64,000 nt of DNA, taken from Lycium barbarum (taxonomy: Eukaryota > Streptophyta > Magnoliopsida > Solanales > Solanaceae). A model generated the notes under the pieces. That model saw only the letters and a program-made list of their open reading frames with translations, made no database searches and was not told the origin of the DNA. Made by a program: the position numbers and the translations under genes. Where the stretch lies: contig NC_083340.1 of NCBI RefSeq assembly GCF_019175385.1, forward strand, positions 22,580,336 through 22,644,335, written 5' to 3'. Below are positions 11,227 to 24,756 of the stretch, piece by piece. Every line of letters starts with the position of its first letter. The stretch's first letter is position 1.

Positions 11227-12620
11227 TAAGCAAAACAAAATGAGAAAAATATAAGAAGTGTACACCTTTCGTCCAATGATTGATAAATAAATTCTGACAG
11301 GTTCCCACAATTAGTTTAGTAATTTCTCTAAAAAATCAGTATATCCTCAATTAATTTAATTAATGAAGATTAAATTATCAAGTTTCATATACGGAAGTCC
11401 TAATATTGCATGCCTATATCTATATCTTAGATTTGTATAAGATTCAATATTTCAACAAAAAAAAAAAAAGAAAAAAAAATCTTACAAAGTTAATTAAAAA
11501 AAGAAAATATCCTAAGGCACAACATAATCTCTACAGTTAATTATATTTAAACAGAGAGTTAATTAAGTGCAGAATTTTTACAAAGTTAGTTTTAAAAAAA
11601 ATATCCTAAAGGACAATTTGGTTAAACAATTTTTTTTATATTAATAATAAGTAGGTTAAAAAAATTATCATAAAAAATTAAAATAAGAGAGGCAAGTAAA
11701 CCACAAAGGAAGTAAGTGTTACAAAATTAAACTTGGGGGAGGTTTATGTAATTATTTCTTTGGTTTTCTGATATAATGACTTTATGGGTAAAGTAGTCTA
11801 ACTTGAATGACATTTTTGATACAAAACAAACATAAGTGACTTTGGTGACACATTTGCTATAGCTCAATGACCTTTTAAATTATTCACTCTATGAAAGCAT
11901 AAAAGAGATAATTTCATAGACCTCTTATTGTGTTTTACGATATTACCCTCACCTTTTAATTGTTTTGCTTATTTTGTAATAATTCTTCACCTATTTATTA
12001 CTACTTGTTAATGTAAAATAATTACAATTTGATTAATTTACCCTTTTTAAATATTGAATTATTCTTATTAAATAATTTTATCAGAATAACCTCCAAAATT
12101 GTTGAACGAGAGTTCCAATGGTCCCATTTGCTTCAAATTTCCAAGTGCTAGCTATCGGGACGTAGTCTACTAGATTATTTTGTGAAATATTGAAACTATA
12201 AAGTAATTTGAAATCTCATATTGTCTCTGGTCGCACAAACTTGCTACTTGAAAAAATCAATAGGTGAAGAAGACAAGGATCTTTATGTCGCCTGAATTCT
12301 AGTATTAGTTGCAAAAAAAATTCTTTTGTGGTAAAATACAATTCCAAGAATCGATAGTAGAAAAAAATGGAGGTAAAAAGCAACTATTATTTCGCATATG
12401 ATCATTTACTTTTTTATTTTTAAATATGCTCATTTTCATATTTTCATGTATCTGGTGCTGCATTTATAACTTTGTAGTTTTGAGCAAAACGGGGATGACG
12501 GGAAGTGGTCTTGAGAAGAATATATTCTTCTTCTCCATTTTTTAATTCCTTTTAGTAAGCTTGAATTACAAAATGAATCCCAGCCATTTTCTAACTTTCC
12601 CTCTTTAATTTGGGACAGAT
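11227..12620. other. AT-rich intergenic DNA, no gene seen
   Basis: A- and T-rich with poly-A runs near 11457-11480 and no sustained reading frame. Around 11750-11890 are repeated phrases (tGACTTTGGTGACA, CTCAATGACCTTTT) of the kind seen in dispersed non-coding repeats. Nothing assignable. Confidence 0.6.
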
Positions 12621-12625
12621 GGTAT

Positions 12626-13302
12626 TGTATATGGTAAAAACCGATGCAATTTGCATTCGGCAAGAATCAGAGTAAAAATTGAAACTATCCGATACGACAT
12701 CGAAGAGGAATGAGGTCGTTGGCCATCAAAGGGAACGAGGACCGAGGGGTCGTAAGTTCATTCAACTGAGTGTCAAAATCGAGGGTATGTTGATAAACAC
12801 AGAAAATCTGAGTCTGAAGCGAACACACTCAATATAGGCTCGGAGTATCCATTATGGGCTAGGCCACGCGTCACCTGACCGTTCCGCCATTTGCGCTAAC
12901 AACAGCACGAGTGTCAGAATAACCGTACAGATGCCGTCTTATCCATTTTAGGGTTTTCATAAAAAGGCCTTTTTTAGATTGTACTAAGACCCATCTATTT
13001 GAAGCTATAAATAGGGGTGTACCCCCTTAACTTTAGGGTTAGATTTTCATTATTCTTCACTTTTGTAATCTGAAAAGGAGACAGTGGAACTTTCTTAAAG
13101 TGATTGGCTCGGTTGAAGAAAGTAATCTCCAAAACCGAATCAGTTCTCAGAGTTTACAAACTTGGGTTCTTAGGTTTTCTTTACTATTATTTATCAATAT
13201 ATTATCATTTGTTTGCTATTTTTATACGTTATAAATTAATCTAACCACACATCCTATCAACTACTTACAAATTTAATTGTTATCCATTTTCGAGGGTAAA
13301 CA
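12626..13302 (+). repeat. 5' LTR of the Tat element
   Basis: 677 bp, starts TGTATATGG and ends GGTAAACA. Shares long blocks with 38383-39047 (for example AGGCCACGCGTCACCTGACC). TATA box at 13005-13015. Confidence 0.88.
13005..13015 (+). promoter_or_regulatory. TATA box of the Tat 5' LTR
   Basis: CTATAAATAGG, about 290 bp from the LTR end. The 3' LTR copy reads CTATAAATCGG (mutated). Confidence 0.65.
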
Positions 13303-13323
13303 GTTTGGCGCTCACCGTGGGGC
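13303..13323 (+). promoter_or_regulatory. Primer-binding site of the Tat element
   Basis: TTGGCGCTCACCGTGGGGC immediately follows the LTR, the position and style of Tat-clade binding sites. I do not assign the tRNA. Confidence 0.6.
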
Positions 13324-13372
13324 CTAGGATAATAGTGGCAGTTAATTTACAACTCCCTCTTTCACTTGTTCT

Positions 13373-15163
13373 TTGAAAATTTGTGTTACAAATACATTCA
13401 AGATAGTAAGCAGTGGTCAATCCGGGCACGTGAATAACAATGAGAAAGTCGCTGAAAATGACAACAACATCGAATTGCCAAACCCGAACGCACCTCCTGC
13501 TGACCCAGCTAACCCAAATGCTTTCAACACGACCAAAGGCCTTAACCAGAATACCTTCGACCAGGACAATGCTGCCCTTCCGGCCACGGATCCTTTAAAT
13601 AGCAATAATCCAGCTACTTTGCTTCTGGCACAAGCCCGAAAGATGCCGGATGTCGCGGATGAAATTAGCTTACGTTTGATATTTGAAATGTTGCAGGAAC
13701 AACAGGTGGCTATAGTGCAACTTCAAACGAAGTACAATAGAACAGCACCGATAGGGCCAAATCGGGTAGTTAATAGCGATAATGGATCGGGGTCAGGTGA
13801 ATCAACTGAGGTCTTGAAAATGCTCGACATATTGGCTAAATGAGTCGAATCAACTGAAAAAAGGGTGGAGACGTATAACTCTCGAGTGGTCTAAATCTCG
13901 GGGGCACCTTCAATCTTGAAAGGACCGGACTCTAAGAGATATATCCAAAGGCCTTTCCTCCGAGTACGGCCCCCAAGCTGATCTCGAAGAGGTTCAAAAT
14001 GCCCGATATCCCAATGTATAAAGGGACGACAAACCCATAGGAGTATGTAACTTCGTATACGTGTGTCATAAAAGGCAATGATGTAGAAGAAGATGAAATC
14101 GAATCAGTGTTGCTAAAAACGTTTGGTAAAATGTTATCTAAAAGGGCACTGACTTGGTACGATCATTTGCCCGAGCATTCCGTTACTTCTTTTGAGATGC
14201 CCGCAGATGCGCTTATCAAAGCCCATGCCGGAGCCAAGAAGGTACAACCAAGGAAAACGGACATCTTCAGAATCACCCAAAGAGATAAGGAGCTACTCTT
14301 TTATGAATAGGTTCCAAAAGGAACGAATAGAACTCCCTTTGGTCCCCGAGGAGTGGGCAACTCTAGCCTTTACTAAGGGTCTTAACCTATGAAGCTCAAC
14401 TGCCTCATTCAAATTAAAGGAAAACTTGTTGGAATATGAGGTAGTAACTTGGGACGATGTCCATAACCAGTATGATACCAAGATTCGGGTAGAGGATGAT
14501 CAACTTAAACTTTCTCCTGGTCCGATAAGTGAAGGTAAGAATTCTGAGAGGTCGAAGAGGAATTTTGAATAGGAGATAAGGCCATCGAAGGATAGGTACC
14601 TACTGTATGCTCAATCGGAGAGATCCAGCTTTAGGTTGGATAAGGGAAGAAGCGGCCCAGTCATCTTTCGAGTAGAGGTGACAGGCGAGCTGATCGTGGA
14701 TCAAGCAATCGAGGTTTGCTGTTTAGAGGTGATGTTGTGGGTCAGCCAACAACGGGGACAACCCGAGGCTATCAGAATACAACTTCAACATTAACACCAC
14801 AGATCTTGTCTTGGCCATTAGCCATATCAAAGATGCCAGGAGGTCGAGACCATTAAGATCCGACCAAGCTCAAAGAGATCCGAGCGTGATGTGTGAGTAC
14901 CATGGAACTCATGGCTATAGGACTGAGTACTGTCGCTAATTAAGAGAGGAGGTGGCTCGATTGTTAAAAAATGGTCACCTTCGTGAATTCTTGGGTGACC
15001 AAGCTAAAAGACACTATAAAGGCATGGAAAATCACAAACAGGTCGAGCCCGTGGAGCTACAATATGTTATCAATATGATAATCAGAGGAACAGATATGCC
15101 ACGAGGACCGATGATGAAGAAGACAAAGATTTCAATTGTTGAGGAGAAGTGGACCAGCGATTA
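13373..15163 (+). pseudogene. Tat gag, degenerate
   Basis: Frames with gag features run from about 13373. First is an Asn/Pro-rich N-terminal part with a short helix (FEMLQEQQVAIVQLQ). A nucleocapsid-precursor core follows (about 14107-14500, with RALTWYDHLPEHS and a downstream LKENLLEYE). Last is a Cys/His motif, CEYHGTHGYRTEYC (about 14891-14935), followed by LREEVARLLKNGHLREFL. Stops and frameshifts occur near 13842, 13900, 14308, 14390, 14570 and 14938. The true start codon is unclear; the longest 5' frame lacks an ATG. Coding is cut by the solo LTR after the codons for TSDY. Confidence 0.7.
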
Positions 15164-17377
15164 TGTAACACCTCGTATCTTAGAACTCACGTTAGGCTCG
15201 TAACGTTAGAGTTTTAGAAAAAAAATTGAAAGTTTGTACGTATTACGAAAGTGGTTGACCAACCTATTTCGGGCACCCATAACTCGTTGATTAGTTGATA
15301 ATTTGAGAAAACTTAAAATTGTATCCCTTTGGAATAGCTTTCCAACGGTATCTTATGGAGCTCAAACGGAGCTCTGTGCTAAGAGTTATGGTTGTTTTAC
15401 TATCACTGGTCGGAGCAAACTTTTCAGATTTTGGGTTACGTTTTTAGCCTTTTCCTACTCGAATTGGGACGCCTTATTTTATTATTGTATGAAGTAAAAA
15501 TGTCTCTAACACTATTCTAAACCCTAAGAGACTATTATCTTCTCTCTACTTCCATCCCTAAAGAACCTAGACACCTCAACCTTGCAAGAAACTCATTCTT
15601 GCAATCAAGAAAAATCAAGAAACCTTCAAGAATTTGGTTTGGCAATCTAGTTTCCTACGGTTTCCTCCAAGGTAAATATTTTAATCAAGAACATTTGTAT
15701 TCTACAATATTTATCATTTATAAAGACTAGAATAAATCGATCCATCCCGTTACCCTATAAAAATCAAGAGTTGTAAAAAGTTGGAGAAAACTCTAGTATT
15801 TTTCTGTTGAGTTTCATTCCGACCAGCCATAGTAATTTGGTGTTTCCCGATAATCTAACCGTTGGATCAATCCCAAATTTTAACTGAGTGTTTATAACAC
15901 ATAATTCTAAATTATGGACGGTGCAGATTGGATTTAGAGGTCCGGAGAATTACCCTTTGAGCCACGAACAGTAGCTACGAAAATCAGTAAAAATCCTCTC
16001 AAGGTTTCCAAATTCAAAGCTTTTGGAATTCTTCTTCAAAGATTCTGACTTTTCTTCAAGTTTTGGAGCGATTAAGGTATATAGAGTTAATATCTACGTG
16101 TGGGAACATCATTGTTCTTCCCCACGCCTCATAATCTATAAATTATGATTCTCTGCGAAAACTAGGATTTTTATACCATGCTCATGATAACCCTAGGTCT
16201 ATGTCCATGATTATATTATGTATGAATTGTTATAGTTCCATCATTGAGTTCTTAATATTTCTTTATGATTATTAAGAATCTGTCCGTAATCTATGAAAAA
16301 CTCATATATCTCATTCCATGAGTTCATGCATGCTAGCTTATGATATATTATGCCATTTTCAAGAAAATACTATACATATTTTACAAGTTCATGCAAGCAA
16401 GCTATAATTCATGATATCCATGTACAAGCAAGTTATATTCATGAAAACCATGGGCAGCAAATACCACTTATTTTACATGTTCATGTTTTTTTGGGATTTT
16501 CTTAGTTAACCTAGAAGGCTCAGATAGTCTGAAACTACGTAGCCACCGTAGGATAAGGGTTGTCAGCAAGGAGGTAACACCTTTATTATGCAATTTGGAT
16601 CCTTACATGCTTATTATTACTTAAATCTCATATTCCTGGCAAGATATGAGTGTTCTGCTGGTAGGACGCAAGTACCAGATCATGTTTTCGGTTATACTAG
16701 AGCACTTCCCATGTTACAAGCAGTTATATATACATGTATTTCCATTGATTTACTGTTTTCAGACTTTATTTATATGTATTCATGCTCATGTTCATGTCCA
16801 GGTTTTCAGTTTCAGTTCTTATCATGTTATTCCATATCCCATGTTATTTCTTTCAGTTGCTTTACATACCAGTACATTCAAGGTGCTGACGTCCCCTTTC
16901 TATTGCCCGGGGGCCTGCATTTCACGATGCAGGTATTGATTGACAGAACAACAGATTTGATCGTTAGGACATTACTCGTATCAGCTTTTGGTGAGCCCCA
17001 TCTCATTCGAGGTTGTGTCTTTACTTCTATTTATGTCAGTTATGCATTTAAGGTATGCCGAGGGCCTTGTCCCGGTGAACAGTTTAGCAGACAGATTCGT
17101 GTTAGAGGTTTCATAGACTAGTCAGTTGTCATGTTCAGTTGAGTTGGTCTTAATGGCTACATTACCATAATTCCGCATTCATGATATAATAATAATAATA
17201 ATATTTTCAGACTTATGATTATTGAATTCCATGCTTTCACAATTCATGCATGCTTACTTTATATTCTGCATCAGTTCATGTGCCATGTAGACTCAGCAAG
17301 TCATGTGGTTCGCTCGGTCACATGCAGCAAGGCACCGAGTGTCGTGTTACGCCCAGGCCATAGTTCGGGGCGTGACA
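15164..17377 (+). mobile_element. Solo LTR (Tekay-type) inside the Tat gag-protease region
   Basis: Begins TGTAACACCTCG and ends GGCGTGACA. Flanking pentamers GATTA (15159-15163) and GATCA (17378-17382) are a TSD with one mismatch. The Tat reading frame resumes directly after it. It has no interior, PBS or polypurine tract, so it is a recombined solo LTR. The paired hairpin of the other Tekay-type LTRs is present at 16870-16914. A 177-codon ORF inside it shows no coding character. Confidence 0.8.
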
Positions 17378-17923
17378 GATCATGTCTTCTAGGGATCTAT
17401 TTCCTTCAACGCTGAGAATGCAGAAGGCATCATTCAACCACACAATGATGGGTTGGTAATTTCTATCCTTATTTTTAAATCTCAAGTTAAAAGTATTTTG
17501 ATTAACTCAGGTAGTTCGGCCAACATTATCCGATGGAGGGTGGTAGAACAACTGGGGCTGTTGGACCAAATTGTTCCGGTAGCTCGGGTTCTCAGCGGAT
17601 TCAATATGTCAAGTGAAACTACCAAGGGAGAAATCTCTTTGCCGATCAACATCGCCAGGACTATTTAGTAAATGGTGTTCTATGTCATTGAGGGTGAGAT
17701 GAAGTATAGTGCGTTGCTTGGCAGACCATGGATTCATAGCATGAGGGAAGTGCCCTCGACATTGCATCAAATTTTACAATTCCCAACCTCAGAAGGGATA
17801 ATAACGGTCCGTGGTGAACAACCCGCGGCAAGGGAGATGTTCGCGGTCGAAGAAGCACCTCTCACTCAGAAGAAATCAACCCAAAAAGTTGCTGAATCAA
17901 CCAAAAGCAAAGATACTATATAG
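17378..17923 (+). pseudogene. Tat protease region, active-site Asp changed
   Basis: Frames after the solo LTR carry the retropepsin signature as INSGSSANIIRW (about 17505-17545). The catalytic Asp of D-S/T-G is Asn here (GAT to AAT). A flap/C-terminal segment reads [13 protein letters not shown]. Stops occur at 17394-17396 and 17666-17668. It processed the Gag-Pol polyprotein in the ancestor; this copy cannot. Confidence 0.72.
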
Positions 17924-17929
17924 CAATTA

Positions 17930-19400
17930 AAGAATGGGGACACAATCGGCTCAAGTGAAGAAAAGGAAGAGATGAGCCTGAACTTCGAAGGAGACGATTT
18001 TGGTGTGCCCAGATCGTTTGTGCTACAGGATGATTCGGATGCAACCAAATCTACCATAAAAGAGCTGGAACAGATTATCTTGTTCGTACACTTGCTGAAC
18101 AAAAAGGTATACCTGGGCACGGGGTTAACCTCGGAGCTCAGACACAAATTAATTAAATTTCTTCAAGATAATACCGATTGCTTTGCATGGTCCTATTTAG
18201 ACATGATAGGTGTGCCACTGGAGATGACGACGCATAAGCTGAACATCGAAAAAAATCTCCTCCGGTGAAACAGAAAAGAAGACCGATGGCCGAATTCAAG
18301 CATGCCTTCGTCAAAGAAGAGGTAACAAAGCTTTTGAAAATAGGTTCCATCCGAGAGGGTAAATACCCGGACTGTTTAGCTAATGTCGTCGTTGTGCCGA
18401 AGAAAGGTAATCAATTTAGAATATGTGTTGATTACAAATATCTGAACAAAGCATGCCCGAAGGATTCATTCCCTATGCCTCACATTAATCGAATGATCGA
18501 TGCGACGACCGGGTATGAGATGTTAAGTTTTATCGATGCCTACTCCGGTACAACCAAATTCAAATGGACCCTGAGGATCAAGAGAAAACTTCTTTTATAA
18601 CCCGATATGGGACTTATTGCTATAACGTAATGTCGTTCGCATTAAAAAATGCCAGAGCAACTTACCAGCGCCTAGTTAACCAAATGTTCAAAGAACAGAT
18701 AGATAAAACAATGGAGGTTTATATTGATGACTTGTTAGTTAAGTCCCTGGAAATAGAGGACCATTCAAAGCATTTGTAGAAAACCTTCGATATGCTTCGC
18801 AAATATAACATAAAGCTAAACTCGGAGAAGTGTGCCTTCGTAGTTAGATCAGGTAAGTTTTTGGGCTTCAGGGTGTCAAACCAGGGGATTGAAATCAACC
18901 CGGACCAAATCAAAGCCATTGAAGACATCGAAGTGGTAAACAATATAAAGGCAGTGCAAAGATTGACCGAAAGAATAGCAACTCTGAGTCGTTTCATTTC
19001 GAGGTCTTCGGATAAAAGTCACCGTTTATTTTCATTGCTAAGGAAGAAAAATGACTTTGTGTGGACACCGGAATGTCAAAAAACTTTGGAAGATTTGAAA
19101 CGGTCCCTGTCAAGTCCACCTTTGCTGCACACACCGAAGACAGATGAACAACTATTCTTATATCTGGCAGTATCTGAGGTTGCGGTGAGTGACATCTTGG
19201 TCCGAGAAGAAGAAGGTACGCAATTCTCTATCTATTATGTAAGTAGAACATTAGGGGACGCAGATACTCATTATCCTCACCTCGAAAAGGTAAGTGCTTC
19301 TAGAAAGCTGAAACCTTATTTTCAATGCTACCCTATATGTGTAGTGACTGCTTACCCATTACAAAATATCATGCATAAACTGGAGTGTTCAGGAAGGTTG
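17930..19400 (+). pseudogene. Tat reverse transcriptase and first RNase H, degenerate
   Basis: RT palm and fingers motifs are clear: VVVPKKGNQFRICVDYKYLN (about 18385-18445), FPMPHINRMIDATTGY, and the YIDD catalytic box in MEVYIDDLLVKS (about 18715-18745). A connection region with LGFRVSNQGIEINPDQI follows, then a worn Ty3-type RNase H (about 19130-19300). A frameshift near 18565-18600 and stops at about 18266 and 18777-18779 break the frame. Copies genomic RNA into DNA in the ancestor. Confidence 0.78.
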
Positions 19401-19531
19401 ACGAAATAGGCCGTAGAAATAAGCGGTTACAGTATCGAGTATAAATCTAGAACGGCTATAAAATCCCAAATCTTGGCCGACTTTATAGCGGGGTTTACTT
19501 TGGCAATGATTTCGAGGTAGAAAAAGAGCTT

Positions 19532-19858
19532 TTGTTAACCTCGGGAAGCTGGACCCTATATACGGATGGCGCATCGAACGTAAAAGGGTCCGGATTGGGG
19601 ATTGTTCTTAAGGCCCCCGCAGGCGACATTATTCGACAATCAATCAGGACTTTAAAATTGACTAACAATGAAGTCGAGTATGAGGCTATGATTGCAAGTT
19701 TGGAATTGACTCAAAATTTGGGGGCAGAAGTCATCCAAGCAAAGTACGACTCCTTTCTGATCGTAAATCAAGTCAATGGTGTTTTTGAGGTCAAAGATGA
19801 GAAAATGCAGAAATACTTGGAAAAAATTCAAATAATCCTACACCGGTTCAAAGAATAG
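19532..19858 (+). pseudogene. Second (archaeal-like) RNase H domain of the Tat element
   Basis: Starts with LYTDGASNVKGSGLGIVL, then TNNEVEYEAMIASLELTQ and a later acidic site (AKYDSFLIVNQV). These are the DG-S, NNxAEY and D segments of the extra RNase H that is known to mark the Tat clade. The 109-codon frame closes with a stop at 19856-19858; 25 bp later it is split by LARD-like element 2. The continuation (KADALANLGSS) lies after 25095. Confidence 0.75.
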
Positions 19859-19888
19859 ACTATGCAGCACATACCGAGGGAACAAAAC

Positions 19889-19963
19889 TGTCACACCCTA
19901 ATCTCGCTAGAGTGTGATGGGCACCCGACCCTTAATCAGGGCCGAGCGAACCCGCTGACTCTT
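19889..19963 (-). repeat. Truncated LTR remnant of LARD-like element 2
   Basis: 75 bp, identical by eye to 22318-22392, then an abrupt change to interior-type sequence. Either an internal deletion removed the rest of this LTR and the polypurine tract, or a rearrangement copied only the terminus. Confidence 0.8.
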
Positions 19964-20998
19964 GCTCTTAGCACAGAATCCTTACAGTTTACACTCTCTC
20001 TATCCTCGCTCATCGAACCTTTAATTATATTTATGATGCCATGACCGAGCGGTCTCCCATGCACGTTCCTTGCATTTCATTTCCATTTCCTCTGAGATCA
20101 AATCTCCCAGATCTCACATGAATCCTCATTCCATACCATTAATTTCCCAGTCAACAGTGTCGACCCATCATCCTTGTTGTTTCCTCGATGCGTAATCGGG
20201 TTCCTATCGCTAACTTGTTAAGGTATCCTTCTTACTCCTATGGTTAAAGATTTCCAATTATTTTACTCCCAAACGTTCTCTGCTTCCTTCGACTAACCTG
20301 TTAGTATACCTTTCCTACTTTCATCCTTAATCTTCCTCCTCGAGCACTCTTCTCCTCTTGTTATTTGTGGCATCGGCTCTGAAGTTCATGAAATTTTACT
20401 TTAGACGCGCAATTCCATTTCATTTCTAAGTCATCTTTTCAGAAAAGCCCCTCCATGTCCGAAGCAACTACATTAATATGGCTGCACATTTATCCCTTAA
20501 TATACCTTTCAAGGGCCGAAATCTCCTAACGTCGTTGCAAGGCTTAATCATTCTTTCTCTTACTTCACATTCCTTGTCGTGGTCGCTATTCCTTTATCCT
20601 CACACATTCCTCTTTTGTTTCATATTACCATACTTTATCCTTTTCACGTGCCTATCCTTGAATTTTTAACCAAATAGTCTCGTGTTTTGCCGGTAATTTC
20701 TCTCGGGGACTTCACTTACTGAGGTTTCTTACCTTTCACCTTTTTCCGACATTTTGATCTCCTTGCCTTCCATTTACTCACTCTCTTTATTTTTTCAAAT
20801 ATCGTTGTATTAGAATTTTCCATTCTTAACCTGTAGTGAAAATAATAGCAGCTTACCTTATAACACTGGTACCATTTATTTTTTTTGTTGTCACTTGAAC
20901 TTCAGTACCCTTACTTAATTAATGCCTTCCATACCGTAGCACTGGTTGTTGGGACACACATGCCCACCGATACAATCACATATGGGATATCATACACA

Positions 20999-21072
<74 letters not shown>

Positions 21073-22303
21073 ATTACTACCATCTCGCCTACAAAATATT
21101 TCCAAATGCTATTCAACCTCATCCTAGTTCTAGAGTCATGGTGCACCTTCTTTCTCTTCACTGGTCTAGTCTACCTCGTCCTATGCGACCTCTTAAGGTT
21201 TATCACCATTCCACATACTCTAATTTCCCTTAGGCTACTCTAGCTTCTCATTTGCTTCTTATGTCTAAATCTATAGGATTTCTTGCACACTTCCTAGGGG
21301 GGTTACCCATCCTAAGATTTCTCTTACCTTAGCACGCTTAATCTTGAAACTTCGATGAAATCCGGTGTATTAGTGCTGATATAATCGCATCCACCTCATC
21401 GCATGACCTTCATTACATAATCTGGAGCAAGTCGAAGTCTTACAGATTCCGAGTCATTCTCGTAACACGTCTTTCTCCTTAACAATTACTATTTTACCCT
21501 TTTCAATCCTCAATATTCACCTTTCACCCACGTGTAGGACTACCTTTCATCCTAGATTTCTAGATTCCCGATGGTAGTGAACACACCTTCGTCGTCGTTA
21601 CATATAAATACTCGATTATCCACCTCTTTGGACTTCCACCCGCCACTCTTATATAATAATCTACAACAAAACTGATTGTCGACTTTCCTGAATCCTCCCA
21701 ACAGACCCTGCTCCTACTAAATCTCGAATGTTATCCATTTTAATCCTTCGGACTGCTAATCGTCTTTCTCACAATTATTCTTCATGCCATGCCAAGTCCA
21801 TAACCCTTCTGGAACAACGCATCCCACTTATTGTCTATTTACGATATTTCCTTTCCACGCTTCTTCCTGTTAGGCGTACCTAACTAAATGACCTGATTTT
21901 GAAAGATTTCTGGCAGAGTCTCCTTTTACAATTCTTATTATTCGGAATCTGCACGTAGCAAATACCAACAATGCCTCACAGGGCATACAATTATATGACA
22001 CATTCCAGCCACCCAGGGCTCCCAATTTTCGGTAAAAGGACAAAAATATCAAAACTTACCTCCGTGACTTCCCATATCATCACTCACCTTTTCCCTTTCG
22101 ATACTGTGCGTCCGCTGAAATCAAAGGTTAGTGCCAGGAATTCTCATTTCCTATGACTTGGCTCTACGCACGGTCTAAGATAGAAAGAAGGTCAACACTC
22201 CCTAGATGCCTTGCAGCCTCCTGTTTATAAATGTGGCCGGCTTCACACCCATAAACAGGACTCTACTGGACACGACTTTGCAGACAACCCCTAGGACGAC
22301 CTG
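19964..22303 (-). other. Non-coding interior of LARD-like element 2
   Basis: Pyrimidine-rich on plus, no retroviral domains. Contains a long (TA)n at about 21001-21063 and the conserved interior block at about 21900-22040. Confidence 0.7.
21001..21063. repeat. (TA)n microsatellite, ~30 units
   Basis: Nearly uninterrupted TA run. It generates spurious long YIYIYI reading frames on both strands, which I discount. Confidence 0.97.
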
Positions 22304-22314
22304 CTCTGATACCA
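22304..22314 (-). promoter_or_regulatory. Primer-binding site of LARD-like element 2
   Basis: Reverse complement TGGTATCAGAG, as in LARD-like element 1, three bases from the LTR start at 22318. Confidence 0.82.
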
Positions 22315-22913
22315 CTTTGTCACACCCTAATCTCGCTAGAGTGTGATGGGCACCCGACCCTTAATCAGGGCCGAGCGAACCCGCTGACTCTTATAACACA
22401 CATAATCTCTTTGGACTCTTGAATCAAATAAAATGAAATACATAGTAAGGCTTTCAGAACCATTCTTTTCATCGTACTCATGTCAAGTAAAATTTGTCAT
22501 CACATGAAACTTGTAACATGAAACATAATGACACATCGGCTGGTGGAGCCGCTTACAATACTGACATTCCATACCGACGACTTTGTCTGCAAAGTCTCTA
22601 ACATCGACCAATATACCATAGCATGAATACTCTGACTTGGCAACACTCCAGAAGGAAATGGAGCTCGCCAATTCCGCTGGAACATCTTCTATAATGGCTT
22701 CTACTCATTTGTATATACCTGCATGGCATGAAACGCAGCCCCCGAAGAAAGAGGGTCAGTACGAAATATGTACTGAGTATGTAAAGCATGAAACACAGTA
22801 AAGAGGATCATAACTGAAATGGAGATTTACCAGAAACAAACATGACCGTTAAAAAGATACTTCAACACACTTGCCTTTTTAAATGAAAATCATGCATATC
22901 ATTATCATATACC

Positions 22914-23235
22914 GTACCCGGCCCATTAAGGGACTCGGTGAATAAAATCATGCACGTGGACATCATATATCATGTATATACCGTACTCGGCCCATTAAGG
23001 GACTCGGTGGATAAAATCATGTATGTGAACATCATATATCATATATATACCGTACCCGGCCCTCTAGTGCGGGACTCGGTGAATGGAGTCATCATATGCC
23101 GTCATGGCCGCCATTACCGTATCATCATATCATCATATACATATACATATAACGTACCCGGCCCGCAACTGAGGGACTCGGTGAACAATGCAGTGGAGTA
23201 CGCACAAGAACATATCCTAGCCCGGGACTCAGTGA
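22914..23235. repeat. Stem-loop array CACCGAGTCCC...GGGCCGG (five units, minus)
   Basis: Units at about 22914, 22978, 23050, 23153 and a worn one at 23216 read on minus as CACCGAGTCCC, a short variable loop, then GGGCCGGGTACG. Spacing is ~65 bp where regular. Related units are at 30871-30965 and 36577-36808. Confidence 0.8.
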
Positions 23236-24756
23236 AAGATGCATTGAGGCATGCACGAGTAGAGTCATGAGAAACTATATGCACATAACTCAATTTTTAA
23301 GACTCGATGGATATGTATACAAACGACACTTGAAGGATCACAAGCACGTTTCAAGGCAATCCAAGTTAGTACAAGAAAGTTATGGACATTAGTCATTACG
23401 GAAACCTTTACGAACGTTTCAAAACAAATCCGAGACCGCCTATGAAAGTTAGGGACTCTTTATGCTTTGCTTGTCATTAAATCATGCAATAGACTCGACT
23501 ATACCAAGTATGCTCATATAAAAAATGATTAAGAACCGTAAACAAACTCGGGATCAAAGAATAGAGTTACCCCCAAGGTGCATATCATACCTTACTTGGC
23601 TCTAGGACATGCCAAAAGAAAGAAAGGGTAAGCCTTACATACCTGTTCCACGTCCTATTAGCTACGCTTATTTATCCAAGCTTGCTAGTCTACCTTCAAA
23701 AGAATTTACACAATCATTAGATTCGTCGTCATACACTTGCCTTAGTTTCTCAAATAAATTCACTTATAATCTACTGAAATTTCGGCAGCATTTCCCTTGT
23801 AAATACATCCATCCCCGAGAATCCAACTCGGCCAAATTATTAATCAACAATCCGAGAATTCAACTCGGCCAATTTATCAACAACAATCCCAATAATCATG
23901 CCAACAACATCAACAATCAATTCAAGACGCATTCTAATGTTAGTAACTTTCTTCTACATAATTCGACAACATCCCATTTACATTCAAATCGACCATATAT
24001 AGCCAAGCTAACACCGATGATCTCACATTCAAGTGTTAATTTGAAATCCTTCTTACATGATTCAAGAACACTTCAAACAATTCACACAATATTCAAAACA
24101 ACCCAACAAACATACCATTTCACCCGAAACCTTCCAAATTCAACAAGAATGATAACAACACATTTCTTTCTTCCAAATTCATGAACTACAGCAACAATCT
24201 ACACATTAGCAATATCATTCATACAAATGTAAGAAACCATACTAATGTCACATTAACTTCTTCAACAATCCACAAACGATTTCCACTTCATTTCAAGCCA
24301 CTAAATTCTCATTTTACATCATAGAATCTACCACAACAACAATTAAAATACTAAGAAAAACTAGTTCATCACTTCAATACCATACAACACCCACACGGCT
24401 TCACTCCAACATATATAGTTCCATGAATTTCATCCATTTCTTCATACTACAACATGCATAAATCATCCCTAACACAAGTAAAAGAAGATTGAACACATAC
24501 CTTTTTCACTTAACTTCTTGGCTCGGCTAGGGTTGTGAATTTGCACAAATGAATGGTTTGATTGCTCAAACAACCACTCCATGTTAATAGGGACGTTCTA
24601 ATTGGTTGGAATACAAAAAGAAAATATTTCTTCCTTGATCAACTCCATGGAACCAATTTTTTTGCTAGCCATGGCCGAACATGGCTCTTTTTTTTTTCAA
24701 GTTTTTTTTGTGTTATGGAAAAGATGAAAATGGTTAATTTGATCATCACTTGCCCC

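Noticed and set aside
16588..17121. 177-codon ORF inside the solo LTR
   Set aside because: Lies wholly within an LTR, spans the paired hairpin, has Cys/Phe/Tyr-rich composition typical of translated T-rich DNA.
20885..21233. ORFs with long YIYIYI runs
   Set aside because: Products of the (TA)n microsatellite.
23609..24184. 191-codon ORF on plus inside the LARD-like element 2 LTR
   Set aside because: Asn/Thr/His/Ser-rich low-complexity translation of an AAC/CAA-rich stretch, antisense to the LTR, without domain features.
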